Positions 8,227 through 15,557 of a stretch of 40,697 bases of DNA are shown here, one piece after another. Made by a program: the position numbers and the translations under genes. Position 1 is the first letter of the stretch; every line of letters starts with the position of its first letter. The stretch covers positions 2,303-42,999 of the forward strand of contig JACQYK010000094.1 of the NCBI GenBank assembly GCA_016208255.1, given 5' to 3'. This DNA comes from Deltaproteobacteria bacterium (lineage in GTDB: Bacteria > Desulfobacterota > RBG-13-43-22). The notes beneath the pieces were generated by a model. That model saw only the letters and a program-made list of their open reading frames with translations. It was not told the DNA's origin and made no database searches.

Positions 8227-8330
8227 AGAATGCAGAGCGGATTTTTTGAACTGAGCTTTCCTGTCGCCCATTAGATGTGGGTTCAGGGAGGTTCGCGGCA
8301 GTGCTTGGGATTCGATACGGAGGGAACTAA

Positions 8331-9584
8331 ATGATTAGAAGATGTCTAGCAATTGCCTTTTTCTTTATAGCAGTTTTCATTCCTTTGTTTTCCAGCACAC
8401 TGGCAGATGATGTCTCACTTCATGGTTTTCTGCAGGGTAATTACTCTGCTGACACCGCAACAAAAAATCCGAATGGCGGTGACTTCAAGTTGGCAGAGGA
8501 AAGGCTTCAACTGAAGCTTGACGCATCGAGAGGCCCTTTCCATGCCTTTGTAAAGGCCGACGGCTGGTACGATCACATCAGCGAGAAAGGGGATTCGGAA
8601 CTGAGGGAAGGTTACGTTGACTACACGGCAAATAAATGGGATACGAGAATCGGCAGACAGATCATCACCTGGGGGGTGGGGGATCTGCTTTTCATCAACG
8701 ATATATTCCCGAAAGATTATGCTGCCTTTTTTTCAGGAAGGCCCTTGGAATATTTAAAAAAAGGGATCAACGCTGCAAGGGTCGGCGTCTATCCGGGATT
8801 CGCTTCTTTCGAACTCATTGCCACCCCTTTTTTTGAGGGAAATACTTTTCCCGATCCGGTGAGGTTCCATCTCTACGATCCCTTCCCGGGCGTTACAAAC
8901 CGGTCAGAACAAAAACCTGCCGCAGAGCTCGACAATACGGAAATCGCTCTTCGTATTTATCGGGGTATAGCCGGCTTTGACGTATCGATTTATGCCTATC
9001 GCGGATTCTTCAGGCAACCTTCGATGCTGCCCGACAATCCGGTCATGCCGACGCGTCTAACGCTCTTTTTCCCGAAGCTTTCTGTTTACGGGGCGAGCCT
9101 TCAGGGAAGGGCGCTGGATGGAGTACTGAGCCTCGAAGCCGGATATTACGATTCAAGAGAAGACCGGAGCGGTAATAACCCAATGATACCGAATTCGCAG
9201 ACAAAATTTCTTATCGGATATCAGAGACAAATATGGGAAGATTTTACCCTCGGGCTGCAGTATTACGTCGAATATATGCATAATTACTCAGATTATGAGG
9301 GCAACCTCCCGGCAGGATTTCCAAAAGACCAAAAATATCATGATCTAACTTCTGTGAGACTGACCCAATTACTCATGCATCAGACAATGCGGTTATCCTT
9401 TTTCGCCTTCTATAGCCCTTCAGCCGGCGATTATCTTTTGAATCCTGAAATTAAGTACAATTTCACCGATCACATCTGGGCAGCAATCGGTGCGAACATT
9501 TTCGGAGGCGGCAACCCGGCAAGTCAGTTCGGCCAGCTTGCGAAAGATGATAATACTTATGTGCAGGTGAGGTACGAGTTTTAA
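8331..9584 (+). CDS. Outer-membrane beta-barrel protein (DUF1302/porin-like)
   Basis: 417 residues. The signal peptide ends near LADD. Alternating amphipathic strands fill the rest, with many Gly/Asn/Tyr turns (HGFLQGNYSADTATKN, IGRQIITWGVGDLLFINDIFP) and a final strand VQVRYEF ending in Phe, the usual signal for barrel insertion by BAM. The ITWG and INDIFP elements fit DUF1302-type barrels that often accompany MMPL/RND plus LolA-like genes. It is the last gene of the rightward operon and presumably provides the outer-membrane step. Substrate unknown. Confidence 0.83.
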   Translation: MIRRCLAIAFFFIAVFIPLFSSTLADDVSLHGFLQGNYSADTATKNPNGGDFKLAEERLQLKLDASRGPFHAFVKADGWYDHISEKGDSELREGYVDYTANKWDTRIGRQIITWGVGDLLFINDIFPKDYAAFFSGRPLEYLKKGINAARVGVYPGFASFELIATPFFEGNTFPDPVRFHLYDPFPGVTNRSEQKPAAELDNTEIALRIYRGIAGFDVSIYAYRGFFRQPSMLPDNPVMPTRLTLFFPKLSVYGASLQGRALDGVLSLEAGYYDSREDRSGNNPMIPNSQTKFLIGYQRQIWEDFTLGLQYYVEYMHNYSDYEGNLPAGFPKDQKYHDLTSVRLTQLLMHQTMRLSFFAFYSPSAGDYLLNPEIKYNFTDHIWAAIGANIFGGGNPASQFGQLAKDDNTYVQVRYEF

Positions 9585-9591
9585 AGAACAG

Positions 9592-9711
9592 TTATGGTAA
9601 TTCCATTTATGGTAATTCCGGGGACATATCACTTATGGGTTAGTTCCTGAGAGGTTGGAACAGTGGGAAATGGGGTTGTTTGAAGTGTTCGTACTGTGTA
9701 GAGATATGTCC
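9592..9711. repeat. MITE-like remnant with inverted ends
   Basis: TTATGGTAATTCC occurs twice (9592-9604, 9607-9619). It is followed by GGGGACATATCACTTAT, which resembles the conserved edge of REP/Y1-transposase-associated repeats. GGACATATC (9622-9630) is inverted as GATATGTCC (9703-9711), and GTTCC/GGAAC (9643-9647, 9657-9661) pair inside. It separates the SQR/RND operon from the selenoprotein cluster. No transposase gene is present. Confidence 0.5.
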
Positions 9712-9772
9712 TAAACAGGCGCTCGGTTTTTTTAAAAAAGCAACTTAACCGTTTTAACAGGAGGGTGGAAGA

Positions 9773-10108
9773 TTGCCGAAAACAGGACTGAAAGAAAAAT
9801 TTCAACCGAATGAAGAGCTTTCCACCATCGCCTTCTTGGCCAAAAGCCTTTCGGATGAGAACCGGTTACGAATTCTTTTATTCTTGAGCCAAGGGAAACA
9901 ATCCGTATCACGTATTGTGGAGGAGTTGAAACTCTCCCAACCCCTGGTTTCCCATCATTTGAAAGAGCTGAAGACGTCTTTGTTGGTCAAGGTGGAAAGA
10001 AATGGACCCTTCATCTATTACGAAATGGCGGATCAACGAATTGTGACTATACTGAAAGACCTTCAAACTTTGGCTGATGATTTATTGGCCAATCGGAAAA
10101 CATTTTAA
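9773..10108 (+). CDS. ArsR-family winged-helix regulator of the selenoprotein cluster
   Basis: 111 residues, TTG start 5-7 nt after AGGAGGGTGG. The DNA-binding domain is typical: AFLAKSLSDENRLRILLFLS, recognition helix LKLSQPLVSHHLKELK, wing VKVERNGPFIYYEM. There are no cysteines, so it does not use the usual ArsR/SmtB thiol site. Histidines or another cofactor may be used, or it may act as a regulator without metal. It lies 15 nt before the first Sec-containing gene and is the likely local regulator. The TTAACCGTTTTAA stretch just upstream of its RBS could be its site, which is weak evidence. Confidence 0.9.
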   Translation: MPKTGLKEKFQPNEELSTIAFLAKSLSDENRLRILLFLSQGKQSVSRIVEELKLSQPLVSHHLKELKTSLLVKVERNGPFIYYEMADQRIVTILKDLQTLADDLLANRKTF

Positions 10109-10123
10109 ATGAGGGAGGATTTC

Positions 10124-10579
10124 ATGAGTACAAAGTCCCTGCAACAAATCGTCGATAAATTAGAACCTAAAGAAGCTTTGAAGGAGATGGCCGCTGTCAT
10201 CAAAAAGCTGTTCCCCCTTTTGGAGGAACAGGCCCGATTAGATTTTGTGGTTAACCTGATCGGAGATGCCGGTTCGGACAAGGTTTCCAGCCTGGTCCAC
10301 CTCTGACTGGCCGAATGCATGGACGAAGGTGTCGATCCAACGCAGATGTGTCAAACTTTGGTGGATAAGGTTTTTCAATCCAGACAACTCAAGGCCGTGG
10401 CCGATCCCGAAATCCTGATCTTGTTTGAGAACTGGCTGGAAGAACTGGAAGAAGAGATTATTACTAAAATTAAAAAAATTCCCTCTCAAGATCCGATAGC
10501 GCTGGCCGAAGGCCTGGGGCTATCCAAATCCGGGACCACCTTCTTGATTACGAAATTACGAAGAGAAGGAAGGATATAG
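10124..10579 (+). CDS. Probable selenoprotein, helical, Sec at residue 61 (in-frame TGA 10304-10306)
   Basis: ATG at 10124 is preceded by GGGAGGA. The frame runs to an in-frame TGA and then continues to 10579; both halves read as one protein of 151 residues. The TGA lies in a predicted helix: SSLVHL-U-LAECMDEGVD, giving a UxxxC pair (Sec61, Cys65), with another Cys in PTQMC. A hairpin with an AGGUG apical loop starts 13 nt after the TGA, matching bacterial SECIS geometry. The C-terminal part (EGLGLSKSGTTFLITKLRREG) looks like a small winged helix. I do not recognise a named family. Reading the TGA as Sec rather than a nonsense mutation is inference, supported by three neighbours with the same feature. 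Confidence 0.75.
10320..10339 (+). promoter_or_regulatory. Candidate bSECIS hairpin for Sec61 of the 10124 gene
   Basis: TGGA-CGA pairs with TCG-TCCA with one bulged A; the loop is AGGTG. The loop G lies 21 nt after the TGA, within the distance known for bacterial SelB-binding elements. The AGGU loop resembles that of the E. coli fdhF element. Confidence 0.62.
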
Positions 10580-10646
10580 TCATTACGGATTGTGGATTTC
10601 GGATTTCGGAATTAGGAAAAAAGTCAGTCAATTTAAAGAGGATGTT

Positions 10647-12318
10647 ATGAAAAACTCAAGATCAATTATATTGGCCGTGATGGCTATGGTGATAGTCATT
10701 GGGGTGCTTTGGTTTACTAACCGGGCCGTGACCCCCAAGGAAGCCACCTGGGAGGACGTCCTTACCGAAGCCAAACAGGGCGGATACCAGGTCATCAAGA
10801 CTCAAGATTTATGGGCCCGTTACCAGCAAGATCCATCCGGGACTTTGCTGGTAGATACCCGTCAGGAATGGGAATATAGGACCGGGCATATCCGGGGGGC
10901 TCTTAATTTCCCAATCGAACCCACCCGGTATTCAAGATGGCGCAAAGAGAAATCTTTGGAAACCTTTCTCGGATCGGATAAAAACCGATTTATTGTTTTT
11001 TACTGAGCAGGGCTGACCTGAGTCCGCAGTGACTCGGCAGCCCGGGTGGCTGTAAAATTGGGATACAAGAATGTCTATCGGGATCCTTACGGGTACCCGG
11101 AATGGCAGGGGAAAGGGTTCCCTATAGAAAGCAAACCGGCCGGTCTTTCCGAGGGGGTGGCTCCACCCAAAGCTCCTGGACCGTTATACGGTTGGGCCAT
11201 GGTTTGGACGCTCCTCGGCATCTTTGCCGGCGGAATCGCTTTAAACTTGACGCCCTGTGTTTATCCCCTCATTCCTATTACCGTTTCCTATTTTGGGGGA
11301 CGCAGCGGTCAAGGCCAGGGTCGGCTTGTTTTGCATGGCATTTTTTATATCGGGGGTCTTTCTTTCACGAATTCCATTTTGGGAGTGCTGGCGGCCTTAA
11401 CCGGAGGGCTGATGGGGGCCGTGCTCCAGAACCCCTTGGTCCTGATTATCATTGCCGCTATTCTGGTTTTTTTTGCCACCAGTCTTTTGGGATTTTGGGA
11501 ACTGCGTCTGCCCGAAGGTCTGAACCGGATGGCTTCCAAATCTTACACCGGATATTTCGGCACGTTGTTTATGGGGTTGACCTTGGGGTTGGTTGCCGCT
11601 CCTTGTATCGGCCCCTTTGTCCTGGGGTTGTTGACCTGGGTGGCCAGCATGGGAAATAGAGAAACTCCCACGTTCCGGCGAGTGGATGCTCTGGGTCCGC
11701 AAGCTCATGGGCTGGGTACTGGTGGGGATGGCCGCCCATTTTATCAGGCCCCTTTTGCCGGAGACCTGGGGGATAATCCTTCTGGCCGGAGTGGCCTTTA
11801 TTGCCGGACTTCATCTGGGCTGGCTGGACAAAACAAAGGCTGCCTTCAGGTCCTTTAACTGGTTGAAAGTCATTGCCGGATTGGCCGGCATTGTTATCGC
11901 CACCTTTTTGATCGCTTCCTTGTTTTTCCGTGGACCGGGAGTGACCTGGCAACCTTATTCGGAAAAGCTTCTTCTTGAAGCGCAACACCAGAAAAAAACG
12001 GTCATCATCGATTTTTATGCCACCTGGTGCACCCCCTGCCGGGAATTGGAAAACATTACCTTTCATGCTCCGGCTGTGGTGAACGAAGCCACCGGTCATT
12101 TTATCATGGTCAAAGTTGATCTGACCCAAGGCGGAAACCCTCTCTACGAGACTTTATTAAAGCAATATGACGTCAAAGGGGTTCCCACCATTGTCTTTTT
12201 AAACCTCCAGGGCCAGGAATTAGGAGACCTGCGGTTGGTGGATTATCTGCCTCCGGATCAGTTTTTAAAACGCATGGCTGAGGCCAAAAAAAGAATCTCT
12301 GAGAAAGGAGAACAATAA
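10647..12318 (+). CDS. Rhodanese-DsbD-thioredoxin fusion with two Sec codons; DsbD part carries a deletion and frameshift
   Basis: ATG at 10647 follows AGAGG. Order: signal anchor (SIILAVMAMVIVIGVLWF), periplasmic rhodanese domain (LLVDTRQEWEYRTGHIRGA), active loop FY-U-AGLT-U-VRSDSAA with in-frame TGAs at 11004-11006 and 11019-11021, then a DsbD/CcdA membrane domain (ALNLTPCVYPLIPITVSYFGG, VAAPCIGPFVLGLL) and a C-terminal thioredoxin domain (DFYATWCTPCRELEN). The normal DsbD Ig-like domain is replaced by rhodanese. The frame opened at 10647 runs to about 11655 (WVASMGN); the rest is in the +1 frame from EKLPRSGEWMLWVRK. About 25-30 residues (one membrane helix) expected between are missing. 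This is either a real inactivating deletion or an assembly error. Expected role: moving electrons or sulfane sulfur across the inner membrane. Confidence 0.8.
11010..11043 (+). promoter_or_regulatory. Candidate bSECIS hairpin for the first Sec codon of the rhodanese loop
   Basis: Two stacked perfect stems, GGGCTG/CAGCCC and GAGTC/GACTC, with a small internal loop and apical loop CGCAGT. The loop begins 18 nt after TGA 11004-11006. The second Sec codon lies inside the internal loop. Confidence 0.6.
11038..11052 (+). promoter_or_regulatory. Alternative bSECIS hairpin for the second Sec codon
   Basis: CAGCC pairs with GGCTG around loop CGGGT. The first loop G is 22 nt after TGA 11019-11021. It uses the same CAGCC bases as the preceding hairpin, so the two structures exclude each other. 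Confidence 0.5.
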
Positions 12319-12636
12319 ATGGTTAAAGTAAAATGTTTTATGAACGAACCCATGGGAAAAACCTGAAAACACTTTCAGGAGATGATGCCCAGTCTGGGCC
12401 AAAAGTATGAGATCGCAGTGGAGATTATTTCCAAACCAAGACCCGAATACCAGACCGATGAATATTCCAAGCTGAATCTACCCAAGGCTCCGGCGATAAT
12501 GATTAACGACGAGATCGTGGTAGAAGGATCCGATGTGGATGAAGGAAAAATAGAAAATATTATTCGATCCCATCTCCGAATGCCGCCGTTAGAAATCGGA
12601 AGGAAAGGACTCCTTGGACGGTTGTTGGGCCGTTAG
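12319..12636 (+). CDS. Thioredoxin-fold selenoprotein, Sec at residue 16 (copy 1)
   Basis: The ATG directly follows the stop of the fusion gene, with AGGAG 7 nt upstream. Codon 16 is TGA (12364-12366), in the frame that continues to 12636, giving 105 residues. N-terminal beta strand VKVKCFM leads to EPMGKT-U-KHFQEM. A later segment LPKAPAIMINDEIVVEGSD looks like the cis-Pro loop and last strands of a thioredoxin/glutaredoxin fold. The selenol sits where the redox thiol of such folds is expected. There is no signal peptide, so it is cytosolic. A paralogue with the same Sec position lies 113 nt downstream. A likely role is a redox partner or sulfur acceptor for the fusion protein (inference). 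Confidence 0.82.
12387..12399 (+). promoter_or_regulatory. Candidate bSECIS hairpin, selenoprotein copy 1
   Basis: GCCCA/TGGGC stem with loop GTC; the loop G is 25 nt after the TGA. The same stem, at the same distance, occurs in copy 2. Confidence 0.58.
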
Positions 12637-12655
12637 GCAGAAGATAGATTTCGTA

Positions 12656-12699
12656 CCGCCGGACATTCGGTTTATTAATAAAAATCGTTTTACCGGCGG
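12656..12699. other. Intergenic inverted repeat CCGCCGG / CCGGCGG
   Basis: 7-bp GC-rich arms around an AT-rich 30-nt loop that contains the small palindrome TTATTAATAA. It lies between the two paralogous selenoprotein genes and may separate their expression. Confidence 0.45.
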
Positions 12700-12749
12700 A
12701 TATGAATTTATCCTTTTAACTGATTTTACTATAACAGGAGGAAGGGAGA

Positions 12750-13067
12750 ATGGTTAGAGTCCGGTTTTTTATGAATGAGCCGAATGGAAAGCCTTGAAAG
12801 CATTTTCAACAATTGGTGCCCAGGCTGGGCCAAAAATATGCGATAGAGATTGAAACAATCTCAAAACCAAGGGCCGAATACCAAACCGATGAATATTTTG
12901 AACTGGAGCTGCCGGTAGCCCCGGCGGTCATGGTGGATGACGAGATCGTTGTCGAGGGGTCCGATGTGGCCGAGGATAAACTGGAAAATGTCATTCGGAC
13001 TTATCTTGGACTTCCTCCCCAGGAGCCGGAAAAGAAAGGGGTATTGGAGCGCTTGTTCGGTCGATGA
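12750..13067 (+). CDS. Thioredoxin-fold selenoprotein, Sec at residue 16 (copy 2)
   Basis: ATG with a strong RBS (AGGAGGAAGGGAG). Codon 16 is again TGA (12795-12797): MNEPNGKP-U-KHFQQLVP. The 105 residues align with copy 1 without gaps, sharing ISKPR-EYQTDEY and DEIVVEGSDV and ending in LFGR. Cys6 of copy 1 is Phe here and no other Cys is present, so Sec16 is the sole redox atom of copy 2. The two copies have diverged at many synonymous and replacement sites yet both keep the TGA, which argues for selection on Sec rather than two independent nonsense mutations. Confidence 0.83.
12818..12830 (+). promoter_or_regulatory. Candidate bSECIS hairpin, selenoprotein copy 2
   Basis: GCCCA/TGGGC with loop GGC, extended by TTG/CAA outside a 2-nt bulge. 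The loop G is 25 nt after the TGA, exactly as in copy 1. Confidence 0.6.
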
Positions 13068-13201
13068 GGGGGAAAGGAGTTTTTCATATATTTCAACATT
13101 GACTCCACTCAACAACTTAATGCCATCGGTTGAGTTTTTATAACTCAAACCCTTCTGGTTAAATGGCACGAATGTAATTCAAGTCAGATTAAAGGGAGAA
13201 A

Positions 13202-13897
13202 ATGGAAAACGAAAAAAAAATTAAGACTAAGCAACATAGCCGTGCTGTCATAAAAGCAGCGATTCTGGTTTTGTTCATCGTCGCCGCTATTTATGTAGTT
13301 CGATACACACCGGTCAAAGATTTTTTGACCCTCCGGGAGATGAGGCGGTTTTTAGATGCCTCCGGTTTCTGGGCCCCCCTGGTTTTTATCCTCATCTACA
13401 CCCTGGGGATTTGCCTTTTTGTGCCCGGCACTTTGTTAGCCGTTTTGGGCGCGGCGATTTTTGGGGCCTATTGGGGATTTGTTTATGTCTTTACCGGGGC
13501 GATGCTCGGGGCCACGATTACCTTTTTTATCGGCCGGTATCTGGGAAGGGATTTTGCCGCTTCGGTCATCGGAGACAAATTAAAAAAATATGACGAGGCC
13601 ATAGAACGGAACGGGTTTGCCACAACCCTTTATCTGCGCTTGATTTATTTTCCCTTTACCGCCATGGATTTCGGTATGGGTCTGACCCGCGTCCGTTTCT
13701 GGGATTATTTTTGGGGGACTCTGCTGGGCATCATTGTCGGTACTTTTGTCTTCACCTTCTTTATCGGGACTATTAAGGAGGTCTGGGCCGGTGGGGATTG
13801 GGGTCAGCTTTTTTCGGGCAAGGTTTTTCTTTCCATGGGGCTGTTTATTTTTTCCCTATTTATCCCGAAGATCATCAAGAAGTTCAAAAGGGATTAG
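13202..13897 (+). CDS. TVP38/TMEM64 (DedA-like) membrane protein
   Basis: 231 residues with about six membrane segments. The VTT/SNARE-associated domain is visible: GICLFVPGTLLAVLGAAIFG, then the GAMLGATITFFIGRYLGRDF helix pair with its Gly-x-x-x-Gly pattern, and RLIYFPFTAMDFGMGLTRVRFWDYFWGT in pieces. The GAAAG-type RBS AAAGGGAG supports the ATG. Family members act in membrane homeostasis and are frequent in mercury, selenite and arsenic gene clusters. It is the last gene of the selenoprotein cluster, 134 nt after copy 2. Its substrate is unknown. Confidence 0.9.
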   Translation: MENEKKIKTKQHSRAVIKAAILVLFIVAAIYVVRYTPVKDFLTLREMRRFLDASGFWAPLVFILIYTLGICLFVPGTLLAVLGAAIFGAYWGFVYVFTGAMLGATITFFIGRYLGRDFAASVIGDKLKKYDEAIERNGFATTLYLRLIYFPFTAMDFGMGLTRVRFWDYFWGTLLGIIVGTFVFTFFIGTIKEVWAGGDWGQLFSGKVFLSMGLFIFSLFIPKIIKKFKRD

Positions 13898-13955
13898 TTC
13901 CGGCATCAATGGATGGGCTTTCTCTTGACTACTACTCAAAAGGTTGAAAAAATTC

Positions 13956-14741
13956 CTATGGGTTCTTTTGAGACCGCAGTCGAAAAAACAGTAGCCCTCC
14001 CGTCAAAATCATCAGGCTGCTGAGCAACTGGCCCATGGTCAACAACCCCCACAAATACCCGACCTGGACATCCGGTTCACGAAAAAATTCAATCAGGATC
14101 CGGAACAGTCCATAGAGGATCAAGAAATCCGCCACCAATTCCCCCTGGAAGATCTTTTTGTTTCTTCTCACCCACAAAAGGAAAAAAACAACCCCTCCTT
14201 CCAGAATAGCTTCATAGAGTTGAGAGGGATGGCGGGGCAGCGGACCCCCTTGAGGAAAGACCATGCCCCAGGGAAGGGAAGTAATGCGTCCAAAAAGCTC
14301 GCCATTGATAAAATTAGCCAGACGACCCAACCCTAAACCTATGGGGACCGTAACCACCACCAGGTCGGCCAGGGGTAATAAGGAAATCTTTTTTTTTCGA
14401 CAAAACCACCAACCGGCCAGCAGGACTCCGACCAATCCTCCGTGAAAAGACATGCCGCCGTGCCAGACCGCCACCAGCTCCCAGGGGTGTTGGAGATACT
14501 CCTTTAAGTTATAGAAAAGGATATAGCCCAATCGGGCTCCAAATACCAACCCCAGGATCAGATAGAAATAAAGATCCAGCAACTGCTCCCTGGTCAATAA
14601 TAGCGCTTTCTGCCGGGTCAGTTGATAACGAACCAAAAAATATGAAAAAATAAATCCCAGCAGGTACATTACCCCATACCAGCGGATCTGAAGGGGGCCG
14701 AAAGTAATCAATACCGGATCGATGTCAGGGTAGGGCAGCAT
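13956..14741 (-). CDS. lgt: Prolipoprotein diacylglyceryl transferase
   Basis: 261 residues with seven membrane segments. It attaches diacylglycerol from phosphatidylglycerol to the lipobox Cys of prelipoproteins. Signature elements are complete: IRWYGVMYLLGF at the N-terminus, AVWHGGMSFHGGL (essential His), the Lgt signature GRLANFINGELFGR with its essential Arg, HPSQLYEAILEG, and GLFRILIEFFREPD with the late Arg. Monocistronic, convergent with the TVP38 gene and divergent from the LUD gene. Confidence 0.98.
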   Translation of the reverse strand: MLPYPDIDPVLITFGPLQIRWYGVMYLLGFIFSYFLVRYQLTRQKALLLTREQLLDLYFYLILGLVFGARLGYILFYNLKEYLQHPWELVAVWHGGMSFHGGLVGVLLAGWWFCRKKKISLLPLADLVVVTVPIGLGLGRLANFINGELFGRITSLPWGMVFPQGGPLPRHPSQLYEAILEGGVVFFLLWVRRNKKIFQGELVADFLILYGLFRILIEFFREPDVQVGYLWGLLTMGQLLSSLMILTGGLLFFRLRSQKNP

Positions 14742-14818
14742 ATCCTTCCTTCCTCTGTTAAAGTTGCGTTACCGGACTATTTTTATTGTCTTCGAATTCC
14801 TTTTGAGCAAGATAACAC

Positions 14819-14846
14819 TTGAACATCGGGAGGTTTAGTTTATAAT
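14819..14846 (+). promoter_or_regulatory. Sigma70-type promoter of the LUD-domain gene with overlapping palindrome
   Basis: TTGAAC (14819-14824), 16 nt, TATAAT (14841-14846). The perfect palindrome AGTTTA-TAAT-TAAACT (14837-14852) covers the -10, a likely repressor site. Confidence 0.62.
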
Positions 14847-14912
14847 TAAACTCTAATACCAGTTTTCTTGAGAAAAAGAAACCCGTTGAAAGGGATCTTC
14901 AGGAGAATACCG

Positions 14913-15557
14913 ATGGATGCGGTTCGCGAAAGATACCAGGAGAAAGTTGCCCGTCATATTATTGCCGAACTCGGGAAAAAAAGAATGGCCGGTAGCTTCG
15001 CCCCGACTATTGTTCAGGCCAAAGAGGAGGTCCTCAAGATGATTCCCGAAGGATCAACCGTCTATCGCTGCGGATCGACCTCTCTGGCGGAGATCGGTTT
15101 TTGGGAGGCGGTCAGGCCCCTCCCCGGTGTTACGGTTATCGACCCTTACCTGCCCGAATTGTCCCCGGAGGAAGGACTGGAACAACGCCGTCGAGGCCTT
15201 TCAGCCGACATCATGATTTCCAGTACCAACGCCATTACCTTAACCGGGGTACTGGTCAATCTGGACGGGATGGGAAACCGCGTGGCGGCCCTTTCCTTCG
15301 GCCCCAAAAAAGTTATTTTGGTGGCGGGAATGAATAAAGTGGTCCCGGATTTGGAGGCGGCCTTTAAGCGGGTCAAGCATCACGCCGCCCCTTTGAACAA
15401 TATCCGTTACGGGCTACCCAATCCTTGTGTCGAAACAGGCCTCTGCAGCGACTGCCGGACCCCAACCCGCATCTGCAATATGTGGTCCGTTATTGAGGGC
15501 CATGTGGTCAAGGATCGGATCCATGTCAAGCTGGTTGGTGAACCTATGGGGTATTAA
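14913..15557 (+). CDS. LUD-domain protein (LutC/YkgG-like)
   Basis: About 214 residues. I chose the ATG at 14913 because AGGAGA lies 6-7 nt upstream; a TTG at 14868 would add 15 residues. The LUD fold is visible: IPEGSTVYRCGSTSLAEIGF, ADIMISSTNAITLTGVLVNLDG in pieces, GNRVAALSFGPKKVILVAGMNKVV. The C-terminal CVETGLCSDCRTPTRICN gives four cysteines that could hold a metal or Fe-S cluster, as in the DUF1121-type branch. Relatives take part in lactate utilisation, but the lutA/lutB partners are absent here, so the role is open. The stop codon merges with the first bases of a dispersed repeat. Confidence 0.88.
   Translation: MDAVRERYQEKVARHIIAELGKKRMAGSFAPTIVQAKEEVLKMIPEGSTVYRCGSTSLAEIGFWEAVRPLPGVTVIDPYLPELSPEEGLEQRRRGLSADIMISSTNAITLTGVLVNLDGMGNRVAALSFGPKKVILVAGMNKVVPDLEAAFKRVKHHAAPLNNIRYGLPNPCVETGLCSDCRTPTRICNMWSVIEGHVVKDRIHVKLVGEPMGY

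Noticed and set aside
11102-11659. Long overlapping frames across the fusion gene and similar long frames opposite other genes (e.g. 20618-21310, 29809-30426)
   Set aside because: They lie fully within well-recognised genes, have no ribosome binding sites and no motifs; they are by-products of codon bias.
10304-12797. The five in-frame TGAs as ordinary nonsense mutations or as a genome with TGA = Trp
   Set aside because: Many intact neighbouring genes end in TGA (4997, 7438, 8226), so the code is standard. The TGAs fall at Cys-type redox positions, are kept in paralogues, and each has a hairpin at the right distance. Nonsense mutation remains possible only for the fusion gene, which is damaged elsewhere.
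14868-14912. TTG at 14868 as the LUD gene start
   Set aside because: No ribosome binding site, and it lies only ~16 nt after the predicted transcription start; ATG 14913 has AGGAGA at good spacing.
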